DNA of 32,650 nt. It comes from Flavobacteriaceae bacterium. Its GTDB lineage: Bacteria > Bacteroidota > Bacteroidia > Flavobacteriales > Flavobacteriaceae. Below are positions 15,236 through 24,342 of this stretch, in pieces; within the stretch, counting starts at the first letter, position 1, and every line of letters begins with the position of its first letter. The stretch lies in the NCBI GenBank assembly GCA_018608625.1, contig JABAZC010000005.1:1-32650 (forward strand), written 5' to 3'. A program made the position numbers and the translations under genes. The notes under the pieces are model-generated. The model was not told the origin of the DNA and did not search any database. It saw only the letters and a program-made list of their open reading frames with translations.

Positions 15236-16486
15236 ATGGAACTAAAGCGAGTTGTAGTAACAGGTCTTGGGGCATTGACTCCTATTGGCAATAATATAGA
15301 TACTTATTGGAAGGGTCTAATTAGCGGCAAGAGTGGTTGTGGTCCTATAACTTATTTTGATACTGAACATTTCAAAACAAAATTTGCTTGTGAATTAAAA
15401 AAATTCAATGTTTTGGACTTCTTCGATCGTAAAGAAGCTCGAAAAATGGATCGATTTACACAATATGCTATGGTGGCTTCTGACGAAGCCATCTTAGATG
15501 CTAAACTCGATTTAGAAAATATAAATAAACTTCGTATTGGAGTTATTTGGGGAGCTGGAATTGGTGGTATTGAAACATTCCAAAACGAAGTGATGAACTT
15601 TGCCAATGGAAATGGAACTCCAAGATTCAATCCATTTTTTATTCCTAAAATGATTGCTGATATTGCTCCAGGCAATATCTCCATAAAACACGGTTTTATG
15701 GGTCCTAACTACACGACTGTATCTGCATGTGCTTCTTCAGCAAATGCGATTTTTGATGCATTAAACTTAATACGTCTTGGGCATTGTGATGTCATAGTGA
15801 GTGGCGGAAGCGAAGCTTGTGTTACGCAATCTGGAGTTGGTGGGTTTAATGCCATGCACGCATTATCTACACGAAATGAAAGCCCTGAGACAGCTTCGAG
15901 ACCTTTTGACGGAACTAGGGACGGCTTTGTTTTAGGTGAGGGCGCTGGCGCTTTGATTCTAGAAGAATACGAACACGCTAAATCGAGAGGTGCTAAAATA
16001 TACGCAGAACTTGTTGGTGGTGGGCTCTCTTCTGATGCCTATCATATGACAGCCCCGCATCCAGATGGAATCGGTGTCATAGCGGTAATGAAAAATTGTC
16101 TTGAAAATGCAGGTTTAAATCCCGAAGATGTTGACGCGATCAACACACATGGAACCTCGACGCCTCTTGGCGATGTAGCAGAGCTAAAAGCAATCAAACA
16201 GGTTTTTGGTACGCATGCGAAAAATATAAATATTAATTCTACAAAATCTATGACGGGCCATTTACTTGGTGCTGCTGGAGCAATTGAAGCTATTTCTTCT
16301 GTCTTGTCGATTGAGCACGGCATGATTCCTCCAACGATTAATCATACGACCCCAGATGAAAATATTGACCCTGAGTTAAACTTAACTCTTAACAAACCTC
16401 AAAAGCGAGACGTGAAAGTTGTGATGAGTAATACGTTTGGTTTTGGTGGCCACAATGCTTGTGTTGTTTTCAAAAAACTAGATTAA
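15236..16486 (+). CDS. fabF: 3-oxoacyl-[acyl-carrier-protein] synthase II
   Basis: A 416-residue condensing enzyme that extends acyl-ACP with malonyl-ACP; dimeric, cytosolic. The triad is complete: Cys165 in TVSACASSANAI, His305 in NTHGTSTPLGD and His342 in MTGHLLGAAGA; the C-terminal glycine loop is FGFGGHN (401-407). N-terminus MELKRVVVTGLGALTPIGN is typical. It lies directly after its substrate carrier acpP and 5 nt before the proposed rnc start, so all three are cotranscribed. Nothing is missing or unusual compared with the family. Confidence 0.98.
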   Translation: MELKRVVVTGLGALTPIGNNIDTYWKGLISGKSGCGPITYFDTEHFKTKFACELKKFNVLDFFDRKEARKMDRFTQYAMVASDEAILDAKLDLENINKLRIGVIWGAGIGGIETFQNEVMNFANGNGTPRFNPFFIPKMIADIAPGNISIKHGFMGPNYTTVSACASSANAIFDALNLIRLGHCDVIVSGGSEACVTQSGVGGFNAMHALSTRNESPETASRPFDGTRDGFVLGEGAGALILEEYEHAKSRGAKIYAELVGGGLSSDAYHMTAPHPDGIGVIAVMKNCLENAGLNPEDVDAINTHGTSTPLGDVAELKAIKQVFGTHAKNININSTKSMTGHLLGAAGAIEAISSVLSIEHGMIPPTINHTTPDENIDPELNLTLNKPQKRDVKVVMSNTFGFGGHNACVVFKKLD

Positions 16487-16491
16487 CCTTC

Positions 16492-17232
16492 TTGAGTCCT
16501 ATTAAAAATATCTTTAAGCGACGTTCTGAAAAGAACAGAAGCCTCACGGGGTGTTTGAAAAAAATAACAGGGTTTAGTCCTGCAAAACACGTCTACTACG
16601 AAAAAGCCTTTACACACAGATCGGCAAACCGAAAAGACGAATTAGGAAACCCAATTAGCTATGAAAGGCTCGAATTTTTAGGAGACGCAATATTAAGCGC
16701 TGTAGTGGCGCATTATTTATTTGATAAAGTTCCAAGCGGAGACGAAGGCTATTTAACTAAGATGCGCTCAAAGGTGGTAAGCAGGGAGCACTTAAACGAA
16801 ATTGGCAAAGAGCTAAAACTTTCAAGCTTGATGCACAGTAAAATTCCTTTATCACAATTTGGAGAAAACATTCATGGGAACCTGTTCGAGGCTCTGATAG
16901 GTGCTGTTTTTTTGGATAAAGGCTACATAGCTTGTGACCGGTTTATTTACAAAACAGTTATTGGTCCGCATGTAGATATTGAATCCTTAGAAGGGAAAAT
17001 TATTAGCTATAAGAGCTATATTATTGAGTGGTGTCAAAAGGAAAAGAAAACCTTTTATTTCGAAAGCCTGGAAGATGCTGGAAAAGACCTATTAAAACAC
17101 TTTTCTGTTAAACTACGTATAAACGGAAAGACCGTTGCGAAAGCAAGGGCTACCTCAAAAAAGAAAGCGGAAGAAAAAGTGTCTAAACGAGCTTATTTTG
17201 CTCTTCAGGATAAGATCAATAAAATTACCTGA
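16492..17232 (+). CDS. rnc: Ribonuclease III
   Basis: A 246-residue endonuclease for double-stranded RNA (rRNA and mRNA processing). The signature ERLEFLGDA (58-66) carries Glu61 and Asp65; HGNLFEALIGAVFLDKGY supplies Glu133. At the place of E. coli Asp114, three residues before that Glu, there is Asn130, as I recall for many Bacteroidota enzymes. A C-terminal double-stranded RNA-binding domain spans about 173-240 (VKLRINGKTVAKARATSKK). The frame extends upstream to TTG 16459 inside fabF; I prefer the TTG at 16492 because MSPIKNIFKRRSEKN resembles the family's N-terminus in this phylum and it follows the fabF stop by 5 nt. A further upstream start would overlap fabF by 28 nt and is less likely. 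Confidence 0.9.
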   Translation: MSPIKNIFKRRSEKNRSLTGCLKKITGFSPAKHVYYEKAFTHRSANRKDELGNPISYERLEFLGDAILSAVVAHYLFDKVPSGDEGYLTKMRSKVVSREHLNEIGKELKLSSLMHSKIPLSQFGENIHGNLFEALIGAVFLDKGYIACDRFIYKTVIGPHVDIESLEGKIISYKSYIIEWCQKEKKTFYFESLEDAGKDLLKHFSVKLRINGKTVAKARATSKKKAEEKVSKRAYFALQDKINKIT

Positions 17233-17348
17233 TTTAATTGTTCTCGTGAAACTATAACGTTTTCGCAATAATTTGGACTTAAGAAGCTTGAAAGCTGGTT
17301 TAAATTCTGAGTTAATATCCTATATTTACATAATGTTTATTGAGAATT

Positions 17349-17828
17349 ATGGCCGTACACAAACTAATTGTCGATGATTTTGAAGACTCAAATTATTCGC
17401 TTTTAGCGGTTCACTGCGAAATGGAGGATTACCGGTTAGCATACTATTTAAACAAGTATTTGGAGACCCGACTGGCTAGAACAAAAGAAGATCTTGATTT
17501 TATTACATCATTAGCCTCTTTTCCTGTTTTTAAGTGGTCTAATAAACAGCTTCAAACAGATTGGCACCTAATTAAAAACAGTTGCTTAGTCGAAGAAATT
17601 GCTGTTTCTCAAGGACTGTTTTCAGAAATAAACGACAAAAGCTGGGTCATACACTCATTACTGCCAGAGCACCATTCTGTTGATTATATATTGAAAATAA
17701 ATAATGGTGGTGGATTTATTAACGAAAAACAAATCTTGGACAAGATTCAAAAAATACCGAAAGTATCGACAGCTTACAGCGTCGATATTTCACAACTAAA
17801 ATCAAAAGACCATTTAATATTTAATTAA
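17349..17828 (+). CDS. IPExxxVDY-family protein of unknown function
   Basis: A 159-residue cytosolic protein with no signal or membrane segment. It carries LPEHHSVDY (105-113), the motif that names the Bacteroidota IPExxxVDY family (Leu in place of Ile here), followed by ILKINNGG. The N-terminal part MAVHKLIVDDFEDSNYSLLAVH and the segment FPVFKWSN are other features of the family as I know it. Function is not established. The start is ATG 17349; the frame also opens at TTG 17340. The TAA overlaps the ATG of pyk by one base (TAATG), so the two are translationally coupled, and together with acpP-fabF-rnc upstream this arrangement is a recurring one in the phylum. A role linked to pyruvate kinase is only an inference from position. 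Confidence 0.85.
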   Translation: MAVHKLIVDDFEDSNYSLLAVHCEMEDYRLAYYLNKYLETRLARTKEDLDFITSLASFPVFKWSNKQLQTDWHLIKNSCLVEEIAVSQGLFSEINDKSWVIHSLLPEHHSVDYILKINNGGGFINEKQILDKIQKIPKVSTAYSVDISQLKSKDHLIFN

Positions 17829-19276
17829 TGTCACACACAAGAAAAAAAACAAAAATTGTAGCAACATTAGGACCTGCTATCAGTTCAAAAAAAATGCTTC
17901 ACAAAATGGTAGAAGCTGGAGTAAATGTATTTAGAATTAACTTCTCTCATGCCGACTATGAGGATGTCAAAATGCGTATAAAACTTATCCGTGAGATAAA
18001 CGAGGAATATGGGTTTAACGCATCCATTTTGGCAGACTTACAAGGCCCTAAGTTAAGGGTGGGGGTCATGAAGGACGACGTAGTTGTAAACCCAGGAGAT
18101 GAAATTATCTTTGCGACAGGCGAACGTTTTGAAGGAACTAAAGAGCGTGTCTATATGACCTACGACCGCTTCCCTTTAGATGCCAAAAAAGGAGAAAGTA
18201 TTCTTTTAGATGACGGAAAGTTACTTTTTGAAGTCGTTTCTACAAATTTAAAAGATGAAGTTAGGGCTAAAGTTATTCAAGGGGGTCCTTTGAAATCTAA
18301 AAAGGGAGTCAACCTTCCAAATACCGATATCTCACAGCCTGCATTGACAGAAAAAGACAAAGAAGATGCCGTGTTCGCAATCGAGCAAGAGGTCGATTGG
18401 ATGGCACTTTCTTTCGTAAGAAATCCTGAGGATTTAATGGAACTACAAACACTAATATCTGAGCATAGTTCTTACAAAATTCCTATTATTGCTAAGATTG
18501 AAAAACCAGAGGCAGTCGAAAATATTGACAAAATCATCGCTTACTGTGATGGTTTAATGGTTGCTAGAGGCGATTTAGGAGTTGAAGTTCCTGCGCATCA
18601 AGTCCCTTTAATTCAAAAGGAGTTAGTTTTAAAAGCAAAAAAAGCGAGAATCCCTGTAATTATTGCAACCCAAATGATGGAGTCCATGATTACTAGCTTA
18701 ACGCCAACTCGTGCAGAGGTTAATGATGTTGCCAACTCCGTAATGGATGGTGCAGATGCAGTCATGCTTTCAGGAGAAACTTCTGTGGGTCAATACCCTG
18801 TTCAGGTGATTGAAAAAATGTCAAACATTATCAAAACTGTTGAAAATTCAGACTTGATTCATGTGCCACAAATTCCTCCACACATTCGCACCAAACGTTT
18901 TATTACAAAATCTATTTGCTACCATGCAGCAAATATGGCAAATGAAATTAATGCGCGTGCTATTTCAACGCTCACAAATAGTGGATATACCGCATTTCAG
19001 ATTTCAGCGTGGCGCCCTGACGCTCACATCCTTGTGTTTTCGTCAAATAAGCGTATCATTTCGCAGTTAAATTTACTTTGGGGCGTTCGCGCTTTTTATT
19101 ATGATAAGTTTGCTTCAACAGATGAAACAATTAACGATGTTAATAAAATAGCCTACAAAAAAGGGTATGTAGAGGCAGAAGACATGGTTATCAGTTTGGC
19201 AGCAATGCCAATGAAAGAAAAAGGAATGATAAACACCTTGAGGGTTAGTGAGGTTAAAGACTACTCTAAATTATAA
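17828..19276 (+). CDS. pyk: Pyruvate kinase
   Basis: A 482-residue glycolytic enzyme making pyruvate and ATP from phosphoenolpyruvate and ADP. Active-site features: KIVATLGP (9-16), FRINFSHAD (35-43) with Arg36 and Asn38, Lys223 and Glu225 in IAKIEKPEA, Asp249 in MVARGDLGVE, and Thr281 in IATQMMESM. The C-terminal allosteric domain is present (about 350-482), so length is that of standard type-II-like bacterial enzymes. Its ATG overlaps the stop of the VDY-family gene by one base. It converges with ilvA with only 23 nt between; no clear hairpin terminator is visible there. Confidence 0.97.
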   Translation: MSHTRKKTKIVATLGPAISSKKMLHKMVEAGVNVFRINFSHADYEDVKMRIKLIREINEEYGFNASILADLQGPKLRVGVMKDDVVVNPGDEIIFATGERFEGTKERVYMTYDRFPLDAKKGESILLDDGKLLFEVVSTNLKDEVRAKVIQGGPLKSKKGVNLPNTDISQPALTEKDKEDAVFAIEQEVDWMALSFVRNPEDLMELQTLISEHSSYKIPIIAKIEKPEAVENIDKIIAYCDGLMVARGDLGVEVPAHQVPLIQKELVLKAKKARIPVIIATQMMESMITSLTPTRAEVNDVANSVMDGADAVMLSGETSVGQYPVQVIEKMSNIIKTVENSDLIHVPQIPPHIRTKRFITKSICYHAANMANEINARAISTLTNSGYTAFQISAWRPDAHILVFSSNKRIISQLNLLWGVRAFYYDKFASTDETINDVNKIAYKKGYVEAEDMVISLAAMPMKEKGMINTLRVSEVKDYSKL

Positions 19277-19299
19277 AAATTTGATTTAAAAAAGAGTCG

Positions 19300-20562
19300 C
19301 TAAACTAGAAACTGGAATAAATCAGGTTTATCGTTAAGGTAATCGCCGTAAAAATTATGAAGTTTCATTTTAGCAATTAGCGGCTCAAGATCGTTGGGCG
19401 ATTTAAGCTCGATTCCAACCACAGCTACACCTGTTTCCCTGCTAACCTTTTTCGTATACTCGAAATGAGTAATGTCGTCATTAGGTCCTAGGATATCGAC
19501 TACAAACTCGCGCAAAGCACCCGCACGTTGTGGAAATGTAATTATGAAGTAGTGTTTTAGCTTCGAATGCAGCAGCGCACGCTCCTTTATTTCTGCGGTC
19601 CGTGTAATATCATTATTGCCACCGCTTATGATACAAACTACATTTTTACCTTTAATCACTGATCTAAATCCCTCTAAAGCAGCCACACTTAAAGCGCCAG
19701 CAGGCTCAGCGATAATTGCATCTTTATTATATAAGTCTAAGATTGTCTGACACGCGCTCCCTTCAGAAACCGTAATCATATCGTGTAAGTTCTCCTTACA
19801 GATTTGGAAATTCTTATCACCAACTCGCTTTACAGCAGCGCCATCTACAAAATTATCTATGGTCTGTAGCTGTACTACTTCCCCATTTTTAAGGGCGGCT
19901 TTCATTGAAGGAGCACCTTCCGGTTCAACGCCAATAATTTTTGTGGCTGGAGATAACATTTTAAATACTGTAGACATCCCTGATGCTAAACCTCCACCGC
20001 CAACAGCTACAAAAATATAATCAATTGGTTTTGATGCTTGATTAATGAGCTCTAAGCCTAGTGTCGCCTGCCCCTCAATTACCTTTTCGTCATTAAAGGG
20101 ATGAATAAACGTTTTTTTTCGCTTGTTACAATCCTCAACCGCTGCGTTATATGCATCATCAAAGCTATCGCCTACTAAAACAATTTTAATATAATTCTCC
20201 CCAAACATCTTGACCCGCTCTATCTTCTGATTAGGGGTGGGGGTTGGCATGAAAATAGTCCCCTTGATCTTTAACAGCTTACAGGACAAAGCAACGCCTT
20301 GAGCATGGTTACCCGCACTTGCGCAAATAACCCCGTTCTCTTTTTCGGCAGACGTTAAGGACGACATTTTATTATAAGCGCCTCTAATTTTATACGACCT
20401 CACGACTTGTAGGTCTTCTCGTTTGAAGCTTAGGTTACAGTCAAACATGGAAGAGTATTGCAGGTTGTGAATTAAAGGCGTTACGTTTGATATACCTTCA
20501 AGGTTCCTTGCCGCTGCTTTTACCGCATCAATAGTTGGAAAATAGGGGATTGTTTTTGACAT
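19300..20562 (-). CDS. ilvA: Threonine dehydratase (threonine ammonia-lyase), biosynthetic
   Basis: A 420-residue PLP enzyme converting threonine to 2-oxobutanoate, entry step of isoleucine synthesis. The PLP lysine is Lys58 in RSYKIRGAYN; the phosphate-binding glycines are VGGGGLASG (187-195). The C-terminus (about 335-420) is one ACT-like regulatory domain, against two in the 514-residue E. coli enzyme, so feedback control by isoleucine or valine may be simpler. It is the last gene of ilvDBNCA, starting 5 nt after ilvC, so it provides the isoleucine-specific step of an otherwise shared pathway. No terminator is recognisable after it. Confidence 0.96.
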   Translation of the reverse strand: MSKTIPYFPTIDAVKAAARNLEGISNVTPLIHNLQYSSMFDCNLSFKREDLQVVRSYKIRGAYNKMSSLTSAEKENGVICASAGNHAQGVALSCKLLKIKGTIFMPTPTPNQKIERVKMFGENYIKIVLVGDSFDDAYNAAVEDCNKRKKTFIHPFNDEKVIEGQATLGLELINQASKPIDYIFVAVGGGGLASGMSTVFKMLSPATKIIGVEPEGAPSMKAALKNGEVVQLQTIDNFVDGAAVKRVGDKNFQICKENLHDMITVSEGSACQTILDLYNKDAIIAEPAGALSVAALEGFRSVIKGKNVVCIISGGNNDITRTAEIKERALLHSKLKHYFIITFPQRAGALREFVVDILGPNDDITHFEYTKKVSRETGVAVVGIELKSPNDLEPLIAKMKLHNFYGDYLNDKPDLFQFLV

Positions 20563-20567
20563 TCGTT

Positions 20568-22046
20568 TTAGGCGTCAGATTTAATCACTTTCATCGCTGT
20601 CATTGCGGTTCTTAAGACCTTTCCAGTTGCTTCAATTGGGTGATTTCTGATCGCATCATTGACACGTATCAATTCTTGATTATCCACATTCTTTGTTGAA
20701 GTAAAAGAGGTCCCGATGACATCTGTTTCTACTGTCTTCATAAAATCAACTAATAATGGCTTACAGGCATGATCAAATAAATAACAACCATATTCTGCTG
20801 TATCCGAAATAATTCTATTCATTTCAAATAATTTTTTTCTTGCTACAGTATTCGCGATTAGCGGAAGCTCATGTAGCGACTCGTAATAAGCAGACTCTTC
20901 AACAATTCCTGAGCTTACCATTGTTTCAAATGCTAATTCTACCCCTGCTCGCACAAATGCAACCATTAATACGCCGTGATCAAAATAGTCTTGCTCTAAG
21001 ATTTGTTTGTTTGTTGCTGCGGTTTTCTCAAAAGCTGTTTCACCTGTTGCTGCACGCCACTTTAATAAATTAACGTCATCATTTGCCCAATCTTCCATCA
21101 TAATTTTTGAGAAATGTCCAGACATAATATCGTCCATGTGTTTTACAAAAAGAGGCTTCATAATTCCTTTTAGCGTTTCTGATATTTCAAATGCTCTTAT
21201 TTTTGCTGGATTCGACAAACGATCCATCATGGTTGTGATCCCTCCATGCTTTAAGGATTCGGTAATCGTTTCCCATCCGTACTGAATAAGTTTGGAAGCA
21301 TAGTTTGCATCAATTCCTTTTTCAATCATTTTGTCAAAGGACAAAATCGAGGCTGTTTGAAGCACTCCGCATAAAATAGTTTGCTCGCCCATTAAATCAC
21401 TTTTAACCTCGGCTACAAAAGAGGACTCTAAAACCCCTGCTCGGTGACCACCTGTCGCCGCTGCATACGCTTTTGCCTGTGACCATCCCTTACCTTCTGG
21501 GTCATTTTCTGGGTGAACAGCCGTTAGTGTTGGCACGCCAAATCCTCTTAAATACTCTTCCCTAACTTCACTTCCTGGGCATTTTGGAGCGACCATAATG
21601 ACTGTTAAATCTTCACGTATCTCCTTTCCTTCCTCTACAATATTAAACCCATGTGAGTACGCCAGTGTAGCACCTTGTTTCATAAGTGGCATAACGGTAT
21701 CAACTACATTTGAATGTTGTTTGTCTGGAGTTAAATTAAGAACCAGGTCAGCACTTGGAATCAACTGCTCATAGGTGCCAACGGGAAAGCCATTAGAAGA
21801 GGCATTCTTAAAGGATTGACGTTCGTCTTTTATTGCTTGTTCGCGTAGGGCATATGAGATGTTGAGGCCTGAGTCCCTCATGTTGAGACCTTGATTAAGT
21901 CCTTGAGCACCACAGCCTACAATTACAACTGTTTTTCCTAATAAAGCGGTTACGCCATCTTCAAACTCAGAAAATTCCATGAATCTACATTTTGAAAGTT
22001 GATCTAATTTTTGACTTAAGGATAGAGTATTAAAATAATTTGCCAT
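20568..22046 (-). CDS. ilvC: Ketol-acid reductoisomerase (NADP+), class II
   Basis: A 492-residue enzyme that isomerises and reduces acetolactate or acetohydroxybutyrate to the dihydroxy acids. The N-terminal Rossmann motif is [14 protein letters not shown] and the knotted C-terminal domain is the long, duplicated class II type, closely similar to the enterobacterial enzyme ([15 protein letters not shown]). The frame continues upstream to 22085 into ilvN; the ATG at 22044-22046 is preferred because [10 protein letters not shown] is the same N-terminus as E. coli IlvC, and it leaves a 19-nt gap after ilvN. ilvA follows after 5 nt. Mg2+-binding acids lie in the C-terminal region; none looks altered. 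Confidence 0.96.
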   Translation of the reverse strand: MANYFNTLSLSQKLDQLSKCRFMEFSEFEDGVTALLGKTVVIVGCGAQGLNQGLNMRDSGLNISYALREQAIKDERQSFKNASSNGFPVGTYEQLIPSADLVLNLTPDKQHSNVVDTVMPLMKQGATLAYSHGFNIVEEGKEIREDLTVIMVAPKCPGSEVREEYLRGFGVPTLTAVHPENDPEGKGWSQAKAYAAATGGHRAGVLESSFVAEVKSDLMGEQTILCGVLQTASILSFDKMIEKGIDANYASKLIQYGWETITESLKHGGITTMMDRLSNPAKIRAFEISETLKGIMKPLFVKHMDDIMSGHFSKIMMEDWANDDVNLLKWRAATGETAFEKTAATNKQILEQDYFDHGVLMVAFVRAGVELAFETMVSSGIVEESAYYESLHELPLIANTVARKKLFEMNRIISDTAEYGCYLFDHACKPLLVDFMKTVETDVIGTSFTSTKNVDNQELIRVNDAIRNHPIEATGKVLRTAMTAMKVIKSDA

Positions 22047-22065
22047 TATGATTGTTGTTGATTTT

Positions 22066-22599
22066 TTATTGGTTTTTAAATGCATTGAGCATTTCTGTTA
22101 TCTTTAGTTCGTCTTTAGTAACTGCGATTCGAGCAGAACGCACAAATTGCATAATTCCAAAAACACTAAGAGCTTTGTGCAAGGTTTCTAATTCCGCTCT
22201 TCGACCTGATTTTTCAAGAACAAAAAACTCTTTGTTAACCGTGACGATATGTGCGTTGCTTTCCTTTATTATATTTTGAATTTGACGTTCTTCAAACAGC
22301 AAGTCTGATTTAATTTTGAACAAGCAAGATTCTTGATATATAGTATCATCATCTGTGTGGTAATAAGCCTTGATTACTTCCACTTGTTTTTCAATTTGAC
22401 CTAGAATTTTTTTAATTTGATCTTCGGACATATGAATCAAAATCGTAAAACGAGAAACGCCTTCAATTTCAGAAACAGAAATATTAAGACTTTCGATGTT
22501 AATATGTCTTCGTTGAAAAATTGCGGAAATTCTATTGAGTAAACCAATATTGTTTTCGGTATACACAGAGACTGTATAAAGTTTTTTTTCTGTTGCCAT
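22066..22599 (-). CDS. ilvN: Acetolactate synthase small (regulatory) subunit
   Basis: A 177-residue subunit that activates the catalytic subunit and confers feedback inhibition by valine. Residues about 6-80 are an ACT domain ([20 protein letters not shown]), the effector-binding site; the C-terminal half (about 95-175) is the ALS_ss_C-type domain. Length is that of the long IlvH/IlvN type rather than the ~95-residue E. coli IlvN/IlvM. Its ATG lies 1 nt after the ilvB stop, so both subunits are made in step. Confidence 0.95.
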   Translation of the reverse strand: MATEKKLYTVSVYTENNIGLLNRISAIFQRRHINIESLNISVSEIEGVSRFTILIHMSEDQIKKILGQIEKQVEVIKAYYHTDDDTIYQESCLFKIKSDLLFEERQIQNIIKESNAHIVTVNKEFFVLEKSGRRAELETLHKALSVFGIMQFVRSARIAVTKDELKITEMLNAFKNQ

Positions 22600-22600
22600 T

Positions 22601-24334
22601 CTATTCTAATCTTATGTCTGATACCGATGCTCCTGATGGAACCATTGGAAATACATTACCTTCCTTTTCTACACAAACCTCTAAAAAATAAGGGCCATCA
22701 CTATCAATCATCTCCTTTACAGTAGCTGCTAAATCTTCTCGTTTTGTGACTTTTTTTGCTTCTATGTAATAACCTTTAGCGATGGCTACAAAATTAGGGT
22801 TTACCATTTCTGTAGACGCGTAACGCTTTTCAAAAAATAGTTGTTGCCACTGACGAACCATCCCTAAAAACTCATTATTTAAAACGACTATTTTTACGGG
22901 TAATTTATTTTGAAATATAGTTCCTAATTCTTGTATCGTCATTTGGTATCCGCCATCGCCAATAACAGCAACGACTTCTCTGTCTGGAGCTGCCATTTTT
23001 GCCCCTATTGCTGCTGGTAATGCAAAGCCCATAGTGCCTAAGCCTCCAGAAGTGATGTTACTTTTGGTAATATTAAAATCAGCATATCTACAAGCTATCA
23101 TTTGATGTTGACCAACGTCTGAAACAATCGCAGCCTCCCCTTTGGTTTGGATATTTATCTCTTTGAGTACTTCTCCCATGGTCAGCCCCGCTTTGGTTGG
23201 GTGCAAATCATTTTTGATGACTTTCTCGTATTCAATTTCGTATAAATCTTTGAATTTCTGAAGCCATTCATTGTGTGAGTTGTCGTTAACCTGTGGTAAC
23301 AGCTCTAATAAACTCTGTTTCGCATCTCCTAAAACGGCCACATCCGTTTTGATGTTTTTATCAACTTCCGCTGGATCAATTTCGAGGTGAACGATTTTAG
23401 CTTGTGTTGCGTACTCATCTAATTTACCTGTTACACGATCATCAAAACGCATCCCGATTGCGATTAATACATCGCAATCATTTGTGAGAACATTTGGCGC
23501 ATAGTTTCCGTGCATTCCAACCATTCCTATGTTTAGTGGGTGTGATGTTGGAAGCGCTGAAGCGCCCATTATAGTCCATGCTGCAGGAATTCCTGCTTTT
23601 TCAACTAACGCTTTAAGCTCTGTTTCTGCTTTACTAAGTATAATTCCTTGTCCCCAAATTATCAATGGCTTTTTAGCGCTATTTATGAGGGCCGCAGCGG
23701 CAGAAATAGAAGACGGATCTGTTTTTGGAACTGGCACATAACTTCGAACTCCTGTACATTTTTTGTACTGAAAATCAAATTCTTCAAACTGAGCATCTTT
23801 CGTAATATCAATCAAAACGGGGCCGGGTCGACCACTTTTTGCGATATAAAATGCTCTTGCTATAATTTCTGGAATTTGGGACGCTTTTGTAACTTGGTGA
23901 TTCCACTTAGTTACTGGCGTTGAAATCCCTACAATATCTGTTTCTTGAAAGGCGTCGCTCCCTAGTAAATGTGAAGGTACTTGTCCTGTAATACACACAA
24001 TAGGTGTTGAGTCTATTTGCGCATCGGCAATGCCAGTGACTAAATTTGTAGCGCCTGGTCCTGAGGTGGCCATAGCAACCCCTACTTTTCCAGAAATACG
24101 CGCATATCCTTGAGCGGCATGAGCGGCACATTGCTCATGTCTTGTTAAGACGTGGTTTATCTTATCCTCATACTTATATAGTTCGTCGTAAACAGGCATA
24201 ATTGCCCCGCCTGGATATCCGTATAAAACGTCAACCCCTTCAGCTAACAAACATCTTACGATCGCTTCACTTCCTGAAATGCGTTCCTTCGGTTGCTCTA
24301 AGTATTGCTTCTGAGTAGCGGTTAGTGTATCCAT
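22601..24334 (-). CDS. ilvB: Acetolactate synthase large (catalytic) subunit
   Basis: A 577-residue ThDP enzyme joining pyruvate to pyruvate or 2-oxobutanoate, the shared first step of valine and isoleucine synthesis. The N-terminal domain has YGYPGGAIMPVYDELY and the ThDP-activating Glu67 (RHEQCAAHAAQGYA). The ThDP-Mg motif is GDGGYQMT (459-466) ending in LNNE (486-489). The middle FAD-type domain is complete. It starts 8 nt after ilvD and is followed by ilvN. The alternative pyruvate-decarboxylating oxidase families are ruled out by the neighbouring regulatory subunit. Confidence 0.97.
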   Translation of the reverse strand: MDTLTATQKQYLEQPKERISGSEAIVRCLLAEGVDVLYGYPGGAIMPVYDELYKYEDKINHVLTRHEQCAAHAAQGYARISGKVGVAMATSGPGATNLVTGIADAQIDSTPIVCITGQVPSHLLGSDAFQETDIVGISTPVTKWNHQVTKASQIPEIIARAFYIAKSGRPGPVLIDITKDAQFEEFDFQYKKCTGVRSYVPVPKTDPSSISAAAALINSAKKPLIIWGQGIILSKAETELKALVEKAGIPAAWTIMGASALPTSHPLNIGMVGMHGNYAPNVLTNDCDVLIAIGMRFDDRVTGKLDEYATQAKIVHLEIDPAEVDKNIKTDVAVLGDAKQSLLELLPQVNDNSHNEWLQKFKDLYEIEYEKVIKNDLHPTKAGLTMGEVLKEINIQTKGEAAIVSDVGQHQMIACRYADFNITKSNITSGGLGTMGFALPAAIGAKMAAPDREVVAVIGDGGYQMTIQELGTIFQNKLPVKIVVLNNEFLGMVRQWQQLFFEKRYASTEMVNPNFVAIAKGYYIEAKKVTKREDLAATVKEMIDSDGPYFLEVCVEKEGNVFPMVPSGASVSDIRLE

Positions 24335-24342
24335 AATCTAAT

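Noticed and set aside
15352-15684. A 110-residue open frame on the minus strand inside fabF
   Set aside because: Full antisense overlap with FabF, whose catalytic residues all lie in the other strand; no promoter or family features.
19277-19299. A terminator between the convergent pyk and ilvA genes
   Set aside because: Only 23 bases, AT-rich, with no inverted repeat of useful length.
22047-22085. N-terminal extension of IlvC overlapping ilvN
   Set aside because: MANYFNTL is the start seen in E. coli IlvC, and the extension would overlap ilvN by 20 nt with a lysine/threonine-rich, uncharacteristic sequence.
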